Below, in pieces: positions 8,539-16,945 of a stretch of DNA of 64,000 nucleotides. Below the pieces are notes generated by a model. That model was not told where the DNA came from, made no database searches, and was given only the letters and a program-made list of their open reading frames with translations. Numbering within the stretch: the stretch's first letter is position 1; every line of letters begins with the position of its first letter. The stretch comes from Amphiplicatus sp046296195 (GTDB lineage Bacteria > Pseudomonadota > Alphaproteobacteria > Caulobacterales > Parvularculaceae), in NCBI GenBank assembly GCA_046296195.1, contig JBKBLR010000007.1:51929-115928 (forward strand), given 5' to 3'. A program made the position numbers and the translations under genes.

Positions 8539-9355
8539 CGCGCCGGACGCGGCTCTGTCAGGCCGCTATCCCCATGAGCCCGCGCGCCTCCGGCACCGGC
8601 TCCTCGACGATCCGCGCTTCACGCTCGAAGCGCTCGTCGGCCTCGCCGCGCGCATTCCCGCGGCCTCGATCGAATATAACGCCGGCGACATTCCCATTGA
8701 TCAGGATGCGGACAAGACGCCGTCGAACGGGCTCTCGGTCGAGGAGACGATCCGGCGCATCGAGACCTGCCGGTCGTGGATGGTGCTGAAGAATGTCGAA
8801 CAGGATCCCGCCTATGCGGCGGCGCTGGAGGAATGCCTCGCCGACATCGCGCCGTCGGCGACGCCGGCGACCGGGCGGATGGAAAAGAAGCTCGGCTTCA
8901 TCTTCATCTCCTCAGCCGGCGCCGTGACGCCATTCCACATGGATCCCGAACACAACATCCTGATGCAGATCAGGGGTTCGAAATCCTTCAGCGTCTATCC
9001 GGCCGACAAGGGCATCGTCAGCGACGAGGACCAAGAGCTTTATCATGCCGGGCTCCATCACCGGAATCTCGCCCACAGGCCGGAATTCGACGCGCTGAGG
9101 CAAACGCATGAGCTTAAGGCCGGCGACGCGCTCTATGTGCCGGTGAAGGCGCCGCATTGGGTAAAGGTGGGGCCCGAGCCGTCTGTTTCCTTCTCGATCA
9201 CCTGGCGCAGCCGCGCTTCGCTCGATGAAGCCGCCTTGCGGCTCGCCAACCGGGCGCTGCGCGCGCGGGGGCTCAATCCTCCCTCGCCGGGCGAACGCCC
9301 CCTTCGCGATCGCGTGGCGACGCTCGCCCAGCGCGTCCTGTCGAAATTCGCCTGA
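8525..9355 (+). CDS. cupin-like (JmjC-type) putative Fe(II)/2-oxoglutarate oxygenase
   Basis: 276 residues. The double-stranded beta-helix core has TPFHMDPEHNILMQIRG (His-x-Asp at about 138-140), KSFSVYPA, and later the second metal His in DALYVPVKAPHWVKV (about 211). This is the Cupin_8/JmjC metal triad. The likely activity is hydroxylation of a protein, peptide or small molecule. The gene starts inside the end of the GNAT gene, so the pair is one functional unit. No substrate can be inferred from the sequence. Confidence 0.75.
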   Translation: MTIFDAPDAALSGRYPHEPARLRHRLLDDPRFTLEALVGLAARIPAASIEYNAGDIPIDQDADKTPSNGLSVEETIRRIETCRSWMVLKNVEQDPAYAAALEECLADIAPSATPATGRMEKKLGFIFISSAGAVTPFHMDPEHNILMQIRGSKSFSVYPADKGIVSDEDQELYHAGLHHRNLAHRPEFDALRQTHELKAGDALYVPVKAPHWVKVGPEPSVSFSITWRSRASLDEAALRLANRALRARGLNPPSPGERPLRDRVATLAQRVLSKFA

Positions 9356-9412
9356 CGCGCGAGCGGCGCTCTCTGGCGCCGGCGGCGAAGCGCGCTATGC
9401 TGCCGGGTCACC

Positions 9413-10879
9413 ATGACAGACAGCTGCAAAAACGCCGCCCCCGCCGACGATCTCAAGCCCTGTTCCAGCCCTGAAGCCGCTGTCGAGCGGCTCGGCGCGC
9501 TCTATGACGACGCGATCCGCGCCGTCGAAAAGCGCTTCGCCGACTACGCGGCCGGAAAGCTGCGGATCGGGCCGCATTCTGCGCCGACCTACCCCTACCT
9601 CCTCGCCGAAGTGCCGGCGGAGCGTGCGATCCAGACCGGCAGCCTCGCGCTCGGCCAGATCGCAAGCTCGAGCCTTCATGGCGCGACGATCACGCAGCCG
9701 AAGCTCTTTGCGAATTATCTTCTCGACCAGCTCCGCCGGGTGACGGAGCGCTTCGAGGCGCGTCTTTTCGTCGGGCGCTCGCGGACGCCCATTCCGCTCA
9801 CTTTCGCGCTCGAGCAGGCGACCGCTTCGCTTGACCTCAAACAGCGCGAGGAGTTGCAGCATTTCTTCCACATGCCGAACCTCGTCGCGACGAACGACGT
9901 CATCGTCGACGGCGGCATGATCCTTGAGCGCGGCGGCGCGCAGCCCCTGTCTCTCTTCACCGCGGAGCGGACGGATTATTCCCTCCACCGCATCCAGCAC
10001 TACACCGCGACGCGCCCGGAACACTTCCAGAATTTCATTCTGTTCACGAACTATCAGCGCTATGTCGATGAATTCATCGAGCTCGGCCGCAAGAAGGTCG
10101 AGGCAGGCGAGATCGACGCCCTCATCGAGCCTGGCGACCGCATCACGCGCAAAGGCGGCGAGCCCTCAAGGCCTCCGCTCGCCAAACAGCCGCAGATGCC
10201 GGCTTATCATTTCGTGCGCCCACGGCACGCCGGGGTCACGCTCGTCAATATCGGCGTCGGACCGTCGAACGCCAAGACGATCACCGATCACCTGGCGGTC
10301 CTTCGCCCCCATGTCTGGCTGATGATCGGCCATTGCGGCGGATTGCGCCGCACGCAGCGGCTCGGCGATTATGTGCTCGCGCACGCTTATCTGCGCGAGG
10401 ACAACGTCCTCGACGAGGCGCTCCCCCCCTCGATTCCGCTGCCGACGATCGCCGAGGTGCAGCTCGCGATGACGGCGGCCGTCGAGCAGGTCGGCGGCAT
10501 TCCGAAGAGCCAGCTCAAGGAGCATTTGCGGACCGGCACGGTCGTCACCACGGGCGACCGCAACTGGGAGCTCAATTTCGAGAAGATCGCGGTGCGATTG
10601 AACCAGAGCCGGGCGATCGCCATTGACATGGAATCAGCGACGATCGCGGCGAACGGCTTCCGCTACCGGGTGCCTTACGGCACGCTGCTCTGCGTGTCCG
10701 ACCGGCCGCTCCATGGCGAGATCAAGCTCCCCGGCATGGCCGACGCCTTCTACCAGGCGCGCGTCTCCGAGCATCTCGCCATCGGCCTGCGCGCCATCGA
10801 GCTGTTGCGCGCCGAGGCCGAGGCGGGGACGCTGCATTCGCGGAAACTCCGGAGTTTTGACGAACCGTTCTTGCGGTGA
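9413..10879 (+). CDS. amn: AMP nucleosidase
   Basis: 488 residues, the family's usual length. The N-terminal domain (to about 190) is the AMP nucleosidase-specific region. The C-terminal part is a phosphorylase/nucleosidase fold with VTLVNIGVGPSNAKTITDHL, MIGHCGGLR, TTGDRNWEL and the ribose-contacting AIDMESATIAANGF. It hydrolyses AMP to adenine and ribose 5-phosphate, controlling adenylate levels. It lies 57 bases after the cupin-like gene on the same strand and meets darG convergently, 36 bases away. Confidence 0.93.
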   Translation: MTDSCKNAAPADDLKPCSSPEAAVERLGALYDDAIRAVEKRFADYAAGKLRIGPHSAPTYPYLLAEVPAERAIQTGSLALGQIASSSLHGATITQPKLFANYLLDQLRRVTERFEARLFVGRSRTPIPLTFALEQATASLDLKQREELQHFFHMPNLVATNDVIVDGGMILERGGAQPLSLFTAERTDYSLHRIQHYTATRPEHFQNFILFTNYQRYVDEFIELGRKKVEAGEIDALIEPGDRITRKGGEPSRPPLAKQPQMPAYHFVRPRHAGVTLVNIGVGPSNAKTITDHLAVLRPHVWLMIGHCGGLRRTQRLGDYVLAHAYLREDNVLDEALPPSIPLPTIAEVQLAMTAAVEQVGGIPKSQLKEHLRTGTVVTTGDRNWELNFEKIAVRLNQSRAIAIDMESATIAANGFRYRVPYGTLLCVSDRPLHGEIKLPGMADAFYQARVSEHLAIGLRAIELLRAEAEAGTLHSRKLRSFDEPFLR

Positions 10880-10915
10880 CGGGGCGCCTCTCCCGTGCCA
10901 ATGTACCATCCGCCC

Positions 10916-11953
10916 TCAAGATGTTACGGCGACCCAGTTTTGACGACCGAGCCTATCGTAAGCCAACCCGATTTGGCGGGGCGAGAAGCGCTCCTTTCGG
11001 TCATTCCACGCGTAGACCCTGTCGACCACTTTGTCGATGTTTGCCGCGCCTTCTTGGGCAGCAACCCAGTGCACGGTCGACAAGAGTTCGAGACCAAAAG
11101 GCGTCTCGAAACCGTCAACCAGCGCGCCGACCCGCTCATATTTGGCGATCGTCTCAGGCTTTTCCTTGAGAAATAATTCGGCGTCCGTAACGGCGCCAGG
11201 CACGAGTTCCAATTGCTTGTCGGGCGCGTCGCCGCCGTCGGCGTATCCGGAAATCAGATGGCCTTCGATGTCATGAAGCACATGGCGCAGATTCTCGGCA
11301 TAAGGACCGTAAGGCGCTTTCACGAATCGAAGGCGAAGGGGCTCCCCCGCCGCCTGCATGAAATACATCAGCTTGTGCACTTCCAGCAGTGAAACGAAGG
11401 GGTCCATCAAGCCACCGAGATAGCGATGCATCAACACGACGATCGCCGCGCGGCCCGGGGTCATCTTCGGAACCTCACGAGATTTGGTCTTCGGCGGTTC
11501 GCTATTGGGTTCGAATATCGTCACCTGCAGATCATTGAAGCCGCGCATGGCCTCGACAATTCGTGGCCGAACAACGGCCCAGTTAAGGCCGCCGAGACCG
11601 CTGCCGAGCGGCGGGATCGCGATTGATCGAATGCCGCGGGCCCGGATCTCTTCAGCGAGCGCCTTCAAACCGGAGTCGATATCCTCCATCCGGCTTTTGC
11701 CGCGCCAATGGCGCTTCGTCGGGAAGTTGATGATGAACTTCGGATTGGTCAGCGTTCGCGTCTCGAACACGAACATTTTGCCCGGCTGCACTTCTTCGCG
11801 CGCACAGGCCGCTTCGTAAGCCTTGAAGTTCTCCGGGAAGCCGTTCTTGAACTGAAGCGCGATGCCTCGGCCCATGATGCCGACGCAATTGACCGTGTTG
11901 ACGAGCGCTTCCGCGTCCGCCCTGAGGATGTTCCCAGTCTTGAATTCGATCAT
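10916..11953 (-). CDS. darG: DarG antitoxin: DNA ADP-ribosylglycohydrolase (macrodomain)
   Basis: 345 residues. A macrodomain fills residues 1-155: MIEFKTGNILRADAEALVNT, NCVGIMGRGIALQFK, INFPTKRHWRGKS and PPLGSGLGGLNW bind ADP-ribose. Lys80 in FPTKRHWR has the same number as the catalytic Lys I recall for Thermus DarG. Residues 160-345 form the C-terminal domain that in known systems contacts DarT. It removes ADP-ribose from DNA and neutralises the toxin. It follows darT by 12 bases. Base composition is visibly lower in GC than amn or the ceramide genes, suggesting acquisition. Confidence 0.92.
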   Translation of the reverse strand: MIEFKTGNILRADAEALVNTVNCVGIMGRGIALQFKNGFPENFKAYEAACAREEVQPGKMFVFETRTLTNPKFIINFPTKRHWRGKSRMEDIDSGLKALAEEIRARGIRSIAIPPLGSGLGGLNWAVVRPRIVEAMRGFNDLQVTIFEPNSEPPKTKSREVPKMTPGRAAIVVLMHRYLGGLMDPFVSLLEVHKLMYFMQAAGEPLRLRFVKAPYGPYAENLRHVLHDIEGHLISGYADGGDAPDKQLELVPGAVTDAELFLKEKPETIAKYERVGALVDGFETPFGLELLSTVHWVAAQEGAANIDKVVDRVYAWNDRKERFSPRQIGLAYDRLGRQNWVAVTS

Positions 11954-11965
11954 TTTCGTCCGCCC

Positions 11966-12640
11966 CTAATAATACCAGTCTTTTCTAATCTCGATGCGAG
12001 GACGATGCGTCGCGCGTTGGATCGCACCGGATGCCTGTTGGCCGATTCCCTGCGAAATGACGCCAATGCGTTCAACGAGCGTCCAGGGGAACGCTTGTTC
12101 AACCAGGAATTCCGCCTGTTTCCCCTCCTTAACGTCGGCGGACCGGAAGTTTGTTGACTGTACGGCGGCCCAATTGACGTCGCCAAGTTCAGCGAGCCGC
12201 GCCCGGAACTGGGCGTAGGTCGCGCCGGCGTTCGAAAGCGAAAACGCCCACCGCTTACCGTTGGTCTCCGCCCACGAGACAGCGGCCGCGAGATCGGCCT
12301 CGAGATGAACAATAGGCGTCTGCCCGCCCCGATAGGCCAATTCGGGGTGGTTCGCACAGTGTAACACATAGAGCATCAGCGATCGAGAACAAAAGTAGAA
12401 CGGCACGCAATCCCCTACGCGGAGCTCCTGATGGCAGGAGACCGGCAGGCAAAGTCGGCGCTGTTTGATCGCGCCCATCCCGATCGTCGTCCCTGGGCCC
12501 TGGCGCTGAGCCATCGCCGCATCCGACCTTAGGAAACCGTCCGAAGCTATCGACGCCAGGCGGTCGACATGGACGATATGGTAGATTTTGGGCTGGGCGG
12601 GAACGGGCATCTTAACTGGCGCGGCTTCCTCTCTCGCCAA
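11966..12640 (-). CDS. darT: DarT toxin: DNA ADP-ribosyltransferase
   Basis: 224 residues (DUF4433 family). KIYHIVHVDRLASI, GTTIGMGAIKQRRL, LPVSCHQELRVGDCVPFYFC, NHPELAYRGGQTPIVHLEADL and KQAEFLVE are the conserved blocks. Glu177 in the last is the expected catalytic Glu, and Arg in KQRRL the expected NAD+-side Arg. It uses NAD+ to ADP-ribosylate a base in single-stranded DNA (thymidine in the studied Thermus/Mycobacterium enzymes), blocking replication. All key blocks are intact, so it is probably active. A second Met at residue 11 could be the true start. The gene begins 46 bases after the ceramide N-acyltransferase ends. Confidence 0.92.
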   Translation of the reverse strand: MAREEAAPVKMPVPAQPKIYHIVHVDRLASIASDGFLRSDAAMAQRQGPGTTIGMGAIKQRRLCLPVSCHQELRVGDCVPFYFCSRSLMLYVLHCANHPELAYRGGQTPIVHLEADLAAAVSWAETNGKRWAFSLSNAGATYAQFRARLAELGDVNWAAVQSTNFRSADVKEGKQAEFLVEQAFPWTLVERIGVISQGIGQQASGAIQRATHRPRIEIRKDWYY

Positions 12641-12686
12641 TGCAGGGCGCGAACACGCGTTTATTGCACTGGCTTCTCTAGCAACC

Positions 12687-13826
12687 TCAAATCCCCCGCT
12701 CGTAGATCCGGTAGGTCTTGTAGATCTCTCCGCCCATGTCGGTGAGCATGGTCAGCATGTCGGTGTTGTTTTCAAGAATCCAGGACAGCTCCGACGAGAC
12801 GACGCCGTTGTCCATGTTCGCCGAGTTCACCATGTCGATGATCTTGTAGGCGAAGGCGGCGCCCAAGGGCTTGCCGTGCAGCTTCTTCCTGACGCCCATC
12901 AGCGGCATGCGCGCCTCGGGAAGCTTCTTCACCTTCAGCCGCCACAAAAGCTTCGCCCAGTTGAAGGGGAGAAGCCTGCCGTCGAAATCGCGGATCGCCT
13001 GCATGACGTTCGGGAGCACGAGGCCGAAGGCGACCGGCTCGCCGTCATACTCGCAGAAGATGATGTTGTAGGGTTCTATGATGGGGCGCAGCTCCTTCGC
13101 CATATGGGCGATCTGAGCCTCGGTCATCGGGATGAAGCCCCAATTGTCGCTCCATGCGTCCTTGTAGATGTCGACGAGCGTCGCGATCTCCTCGCTGAAG
13201 CGCTTGAAGTCGATATTCCTTATCCTAACCCTCGGCGAGGAGAGCGCGCGCTCGATGAATTTCATCCGCTTTTCAGGGATGAACTGGCGGCGCGGAATGT
13301 AGCGCAGCGCATGCATGTCCATCGCCTTGGCGTAGCCAGCGGCCTCGACATGGGGGGCGTACCAGGGCCGGCCATGCGGCATCATGATGTAGGGCGGCGC
13401 ATCGAAGCCAGAGATCAGAAGTCCGCATTCCTCGTTGACGGAGAAGGAAAACGGTCCCGCGGATTTCTTCATGCCGCGCGCGCGGAAATATTCCTCCGCC
13501 GCCCTGAGCAGCGCGGCGAAGACGTCCCGGTCGTCGATGGCGTCAAGAAAGCCGAAATGGCCAGTCGCGTCATGATAGCGTTCAAGATGCAGCGGGTTGA
13601 TGAAGGCCGAGATGCGCCCGGCGACGGCGCCGTCCTTGCGCGCGATGAAAAGCTGGACATCGGCGCCCTTCAGCGCCGGATTGGCGTCCGGGTCGAGCCG
13701 CGCGCCGACTTCATATTCGAGCGGCGCGATGTAATGAGGATCGCCCTGATAGGCGACCTTGCCCGCGCGGATGAAATCGCGCCGCCCTTTCGCGCCGCGC
13801 ACCGCCTCGATCGTGATGGAAGTCAT
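12687..13826 (-). CDS. bcerS: bacterial ceramide synthase-type N-acyltransferase (GNAT-like)
   Basis: 379 residues with a GNAT-like core: GRISAFINPLHLERYHD, FLDAIDDRDVFAALL, SAGPFSFSVNEECGLLISG, YNIIFCEYDGEPVAFGLVLP. No signal peptide is seen. Together with its place beside spt-acpR-cerR-acsR this fits the Caulobacter bCerS enzyme, which N-acylates the sphingoid base using acyl-CoA. Assignment rests on context and the family pattern; a general GNAT-like acyltransferase is the alternative. It lies 42 bases after the DUF2141 gene and probably shares its transcript. Confidence 0.72.
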   Translation of the reverse strand: MTSITIEAVRGAKGRRDFIRAGKVAYQGDPHYIAPLEYEVGARLDPDANPALKGADVQLFIARKDGAVAGRISAFINPLHLERYHDATGHFGFLDAIDDRDVFAALLRAAEEYFRARGMKKSAGPFSFSVNEECGLLISGFDAPPYIMMPHGRPWYAPHVEAAGYAKAMDMHALRYIPRRQFIPEKRMKFIERALSSPRVRIRNIDFKRFSEEIATLVDIYKDAWSDNWGFIPMTEAQIAHMAKELRPIIEPYNIIFCEYDGEPVAFGLVLPNVMQAIRDFDGRLLPFNWAKLLWRLKVKKLPEARMPLMGVRKKLHGKPLGAAFAYKIIDMVNSANMDNGVVSSELSWILENNTDMLTMLTDMGGEIYKTYRIYERGI

Positions 13827-13868
13827 TCGTCCGCCTGCCGCCCGTTTCGGGCGCGGCGACGCCGGCCC

Positions 13869-14339
13869 CTAATCGCGGAGCTTGATTTCGACCGTTGCGC
13901 CGGTTTCCGCAACCTCGAACAGCGCCTTCTCGATCGGCGGCGGGGCGAGGCGGATTTTGGGGTTCTGCGACACGCCATAGGGCTCGACCGGGATCCCGAA
14001 GGCGCCCTTGTCGAACTTCTCGTTCGCGTTCTCGTCGTGATAGGCGACCATGGCGAATTGGCCGGCCTCCGGCGCATGGATGCACACTTCGGTCGCCGGC
14101 GCGCTTGCGGCAAAGCGATGGCGCGACAGGCGACCGCGCTTGTTGAGAAAGCCGTCCGGGTCGTTCGCGTAAAGCTCGATCGTCATCAAGCCGGCGCTCT
14201 TCTTGACGTTAACCACGCGGACGAGGATCTCGTGCGGCTCGCCCTTGCAGCTGAGGTGCTGGTGCGCGGCCTCCTCCTGCGCGAGGGCCGCGCCCGTCGT
14301 CGCCGCCAGCGCCGCCGCCAGCATGAATCCAGTCCTCAT
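13869..14339 (-). CDS. secreted DUF2141 protein
   Basis: 156 residues from ATG 14339, chosen because AAGGGAG stands just upstream and it gives a good signal peptide (MRTGFMLAAALAATTGAALA, then QEEAA). The frame is open 28 codons further upstream but those residues are not signal-like. GQFAMVAYHDENANEKFDKG, GIPVEPYGVS and the C-terminal VEIKLRD match the DUF2141 pattern. Function is unknown; probably periplasmic. Its position between spt and the ceramide N-acyltransferase suggests a link to sphingolipid handling. A second DUF2141 gene is at 35559-36035. Confidence 0.78.
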   Translation of the reverse strand: MRTGFMLAAALAATTGAALAQEEAAHQHLSCKGEPHEILVRVVNVKKSAGLMTIELYANDPDGFLNKRGRLSRHRFAASAPATEVCIHAPEAGQFAMVAYHDENANEKFDKGAFGIPVEPYGVSQNPKIRLAPPPIEKALFEVAETGATVEIKLRD

Positions 14340-14384
14340 CGCCACTCCCTTCTGGACGCGCCGCCGACCCCCCCGCGACCGCCC

Positions 14385-14419
14385 AAGCTTTGCGAAATCC
14401 AAGTCTTGCGAATTCCAAG
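14385..14419. repeat. two 16-bp direct repeats upstream of the DUF2141-bcerS genes
   Basis: AAGCTTTGCGAAATCC (14385-14400) is followed without a gap by AAGTCTTGCGAATTCC, with a third partial unit AAG. The two agree at 13 of 16 positions. They lie 46 bases before the DUF2141 start, where a promoter would be expected, so they could be a regulator site. Confidence 0.45.
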
Positions 14420-14475
14420 CCAAGGGTCCGCCGCGATTGCGGCCTAGGCAAGGCCGCGGGTCAAGCCTTCGTGAG

Positions 14476-14495
14476 GGGAGCCATGACAGGCTCCC
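14476..14495. other. inverted repeat just after spt
   Basis: GGGAGCC (14476-14482) and GGCTCCC (14489-14495) can form a 7-bp stem with a 6-base loop, 10 bases beyond the spt stop on the minus strand. There is no run of T after it on that strand, so it is not a classical terminator; it may be an mRNA-end hairpin. Confidence 0.4.
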
Positions 14496-14504
14496 GTGAC
14501 GGTC

Positions 14505-15716
14505 TTATGACGCCGCGGCGACGCGCGCGGACGGGAACGCCTCGGCCATCGCGCCATAGGCGGCGACCAACCGGTCGATGTCGTCCCTCGTGTGCGCTGA
14601 GGAGACGGCGAGGCGCAGGAGCGAATCCTTGCCCGGCGTTCCGGGCGGGATCGCCATGTTCACATAGACGCCCTGGTCGAGAAGAAAGTTCCAGGCCTCG
14701 AACGCGTCTTCCTTCGTCGGCAGCAGGACGGAGATGACGGGCGCCGGCGGCGCGGCGAGCCGGAGGCCGAGCTGGGTCAGCGCCGCATGGAGGCGATTGG
14801 CGTTCTCCCACAGCTTTGTCCTGAGGGCCGGGGTCGCCGCGATGTTGTCGAGCGCGGCGTGCGCCGAGGCGATCGTCGCCGGCGACGGCGAGGCGGTGAA
14901 CTTGTAGGGCCGCGAGGAGAAGCGCAGATATTCCGCCTGCGGATGGTTCGAGGCGACGAAGCCGCCGATGGCCGCGAGCGCCTTGGAGAAGGTGCCGGTG
15001 TAGAAGTCGATCTGGTCCATCACGCCGTCCGCCTCGCAGACGCCGCGGCCCTTCTCGCCATAGACGCCGAAGGAATGGGCCTCGTCGACGAGGAGATGGG
15101 CGCCGTGCTTGTGGGCGACCTCGACGAATTCCTTCACCGGCGCGATGTCGCCGTACATCGAATACATTCCCTCGATGCACACGAGCTTGCCCTTGTATTT
15201 CGGGTCGAGGCGTCCAAGGCGCTTGTCGAGGCTTTCCGGGTCGTTGTGGCGGAAGCGGATCGTTTCCGCGCCCGAAAGCTGGCAGCCGTCATAGATGCAG
15301 GCGTGGCAGTCGGCGTCGATCAGCACGACGTCCTCGGCCGGATCGAGCAGCCCAGCAATCGCGCCGAGATTGGCGACGAAGCCGGTCGAGAAGACGACGC
15401 AGTGATTGAGCCCCAGATAATCGGCGAGCGCGCGTTCGAGCGCCTTGTGGCCGGCGAAGGTGCCGTTGGCGAACCGCGATCCGGTGGTGCCGGTGCCTTC
15501 CTCGTCGAGCGCGCGCTTGGCGGCGGCGATCGCCTTGGGCTCGAAGGTCTGGCCGAGATAATTATGCGTGCCGGCCAGAACGGTCTCGCGCCCCTTGATC
15601 AGGGCGCGCGTCGGCCCGAGGACTTCCTCCATCACGACGGCGAACGGGTTTTTGCCCATGGCCGACAGGCCGTTGTAGAGCGCCGCGGTTTTCTCGAATT
15701 TGTCGAACAGGCTCAT
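14505..15716 (-). CDS. spt: serine palmitoyltransferase
   Basis: 403 residues, a PLP enzyme of the alpha-oxoamine synthase family. It joins serine and a long acyl thioester to 3-ketosphinganine. His138 (DADCHAC) stacks on PLP, Asp211 and His214 (LLVDEAHSFGVYG) and the Schiff-base Lys245 (TGTFSKALAAIGG) are all present. GSRFANGTFAGH is the conserved N-terminal glycine-rich part. Use of an acyl-ACP donor is inferred from the ACP gene 3 bases upstream. This is the first committed step of bacterial sphingolipid synthesis. Confidence 0.9.
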   Translation of the reverse strand: MSLFDKFEKTAALYNGLSAMGKNPFAVVMEEVLGPTRALIKGRETVLAGTHNYLGQTFEPKAIAAAKRALDEEGTGTTGSRFANGTFAGHKALERALADYLGLNHCVVFSTGFVANLGAIAGLLDPAEDVVLIDADCHACIYDGCQLSGAETIRFRHNDPESLDKRLGRLDPKYKGKLVCIEGMYSMYGDIAPVKEFVEVAHKHGAHLLVDEAHSFGVYGEKGRGVCEADGVMDQIDFYTGTFSKALAAIGGFVASNHPQAEYLRFSSRPYKFTASPSPATIASAHAALDNIAATPALRTKLWENANRLHAALTQLGLRLAAPPAPVISVLLPTKEDAFEAWNFLLDQGVYVNMAIPPGTPGKDSLLRLAVSSAHTRDDIDRLVAAYGAMAEAFPSARVAAAS

Positions 15717-15719
15717 GAC

Positions 15720-15989
15720 CTAGCCTTGGCTCTTCTTGATGGCGTGAATGGCGTCGACGAGCTCGCCGAGCGTGCGGACTTCCGAGATCGTGTTGACCGG
15801 GATGGAGATGTCATAAGCGTCCTCGACCTCCATCACCACGTCCAAAACGGAAACGCTGTCGATCTCGAGGTCGGCGACGAGGTCGATCTCGCGTGTCAGT
15901 TTGACCCCCTTGTGATTCAGGGGCTCCAGCAGCGCGCAAATGCGCCGGAACACGAGGTCGTCGTCTTCCTTAACGCCGGGCTCGGTCAT
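15720..15989 (-). CDS. acpR: acyl carrier protein for sphingolipid synthesis
   Basis: 89 residues from ATG 15989, favoured because GAGG lies about 10 bases upstream. A GTG at 16016 overlapping the cerR stop (GTGA) and an ATG at 15998 are alternatives. The phosphopantetheine Ser is in DLEIDSVSVLDVVM, with the helix II acidic pattern VMEVEDAY that partners recognise. It is not the general AcpP-like sequence. It lies 3 bases before spt and directly behind cerR, so it is the likely acyl donor for Spt. Confidence 0.85.
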   Translation of the reverse strand: MTEPGVKEDDDLVFRRICALLEPLNHKGVKLTREIDLVADLEIDSVSVLDVVMEVEDAYDISIPVNTISEVRTLGELVDAIHAIKKSQG

Positions 15990-16012
15990 CGCTCTCATCC
16001 TCGGGGTCGCGG

Positions 16013-16945
16013 TCACAGCAAACCTTGTTCTTGATACCAGCGGACGGTTTTTGCAAACCCTTCGTGAAGCGGCGTTTTCGGCGACCAGCCCGCGGCGGCG
16101 TTGAACAGATTTTCGCGCGCAACCCAGTCGGGATGGAAGAGCTCGTTGACCTGTCCCTGGCGCACGCTCGGCGACATGCCGAAAATGCTCTCGGCGGCCC
16201 TCACGCCCTCGTGCAGCAACGTCACGGCGGGCTTTGGAATTTTCAGCGCCATCGGATTAAGGCCGATGGTCTCTCCGAGGACCCGGCCGATCTCCGACCA
16301 GGCGCGACCGCCCTCGCGCTCGTCGCCGACGTCATAGACGAGGCCCGGCGCGCCGCGCCGCGCGGCCGTGATGATCGCGCCGGCGGCGTCCTCGACGTAA
16401 AGGAGCGAGGCGCGCGCCGGCGCTGCGGTCGCCGGCTCGAAGGCGAAACCCGACTTCAGCAGTTTGAAATAGGGCAGGGTGACGAGATCGCCCGGTCCGT
16501 AGATCGCCGGCAGGCGCAACGCCAGAAATCCGTTTGATCCGGATGCAGACTTAACGGCCTGCTCGCTCTCATATTTGCTGCGGGCGTAGGGCGAGGTTTC
16601 GGGCTGGCGGGCGGACAATGACGAGGCGTGCACGAAACGGGCCCCGGCCCTGGCCGCGGCCCGCGCCGCGGCGGCGGCGCCGTCGACATTGATGCGCGCA
16701 TAATCCTGCTCGGTCCGCGCGTGCGTTTCGCCCGCAAGATGCAGGAAGGCGTCGACGCCTTCCGCGAGCGCGGCGAGCGCCGCCTCATTTTCGAGGCTTC
16801 CTTCGATCGCTTCGATTTCGCCGGCGCGTTTCAGCCGCTTCGGGTCGCGCGCGAGCGCGCGCACCGCCACGCCTTCGCTGAGGAGCTGATCGATCAGCGC
16901 AGCGCCGATGAAGCCGGTGCCGCCGGTGACGGCGACGCGCTTCAC
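16013..16945 (-). CDS. cerR: NAD(P)-dependent epimerase/dehydratase, ceramide reductase CerR-like
   Basis: 310 residues, extended short-chain dehydrogenase fold. TGGTGFIGAALID at 8-20 binds the cofactor, LHLAGETHA is the second conserved strand, and Tyr120/Lys124 in SPYARSKYE form the catalytic YxxxK pair. By analogy with Caulobacter CerR it reduces the 3-keto group of the sphingoid or ceramide intermediate. It overlaps acsR by 4 bases upstream and touches acpR downstream, so it is a tightly coupled operon member. Confidence 0.82.
   Translation of the reverse strand: MKRVAVTGGTGFIGAALIDQLLSEGVAVRALARDPKRLKRAGEIEAIEGSLENEAALAALAEGVDAFLHLAGETHARTEQDYARINVDGAAAAARAAARAGARFVHASSLSARQPETSPYARSKYESEQAVKSASGSNGFLALRLPAIYGPGDLVTLPYFKLLKSGFAFEPATAAPARASLLYVEDAAGAIITAARRGAPGLVYDVGDEREGGRAWSEIGRVLGETIGLNPMALKIPKPAVTLLHEGVRAAESIFGMSPSVRQGQVNELFHPDWVARENLFNAAAGWSPKTPLHEGFAKTVRWYQEQGLL

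Noticed and set aside
12588..14447. 619-codon plus-strand frame opposite the ceramide N-acyltransferase and DUF2141 gene
   Set aside because: It crosses two genes and their gap in antisense and has no family pattern.
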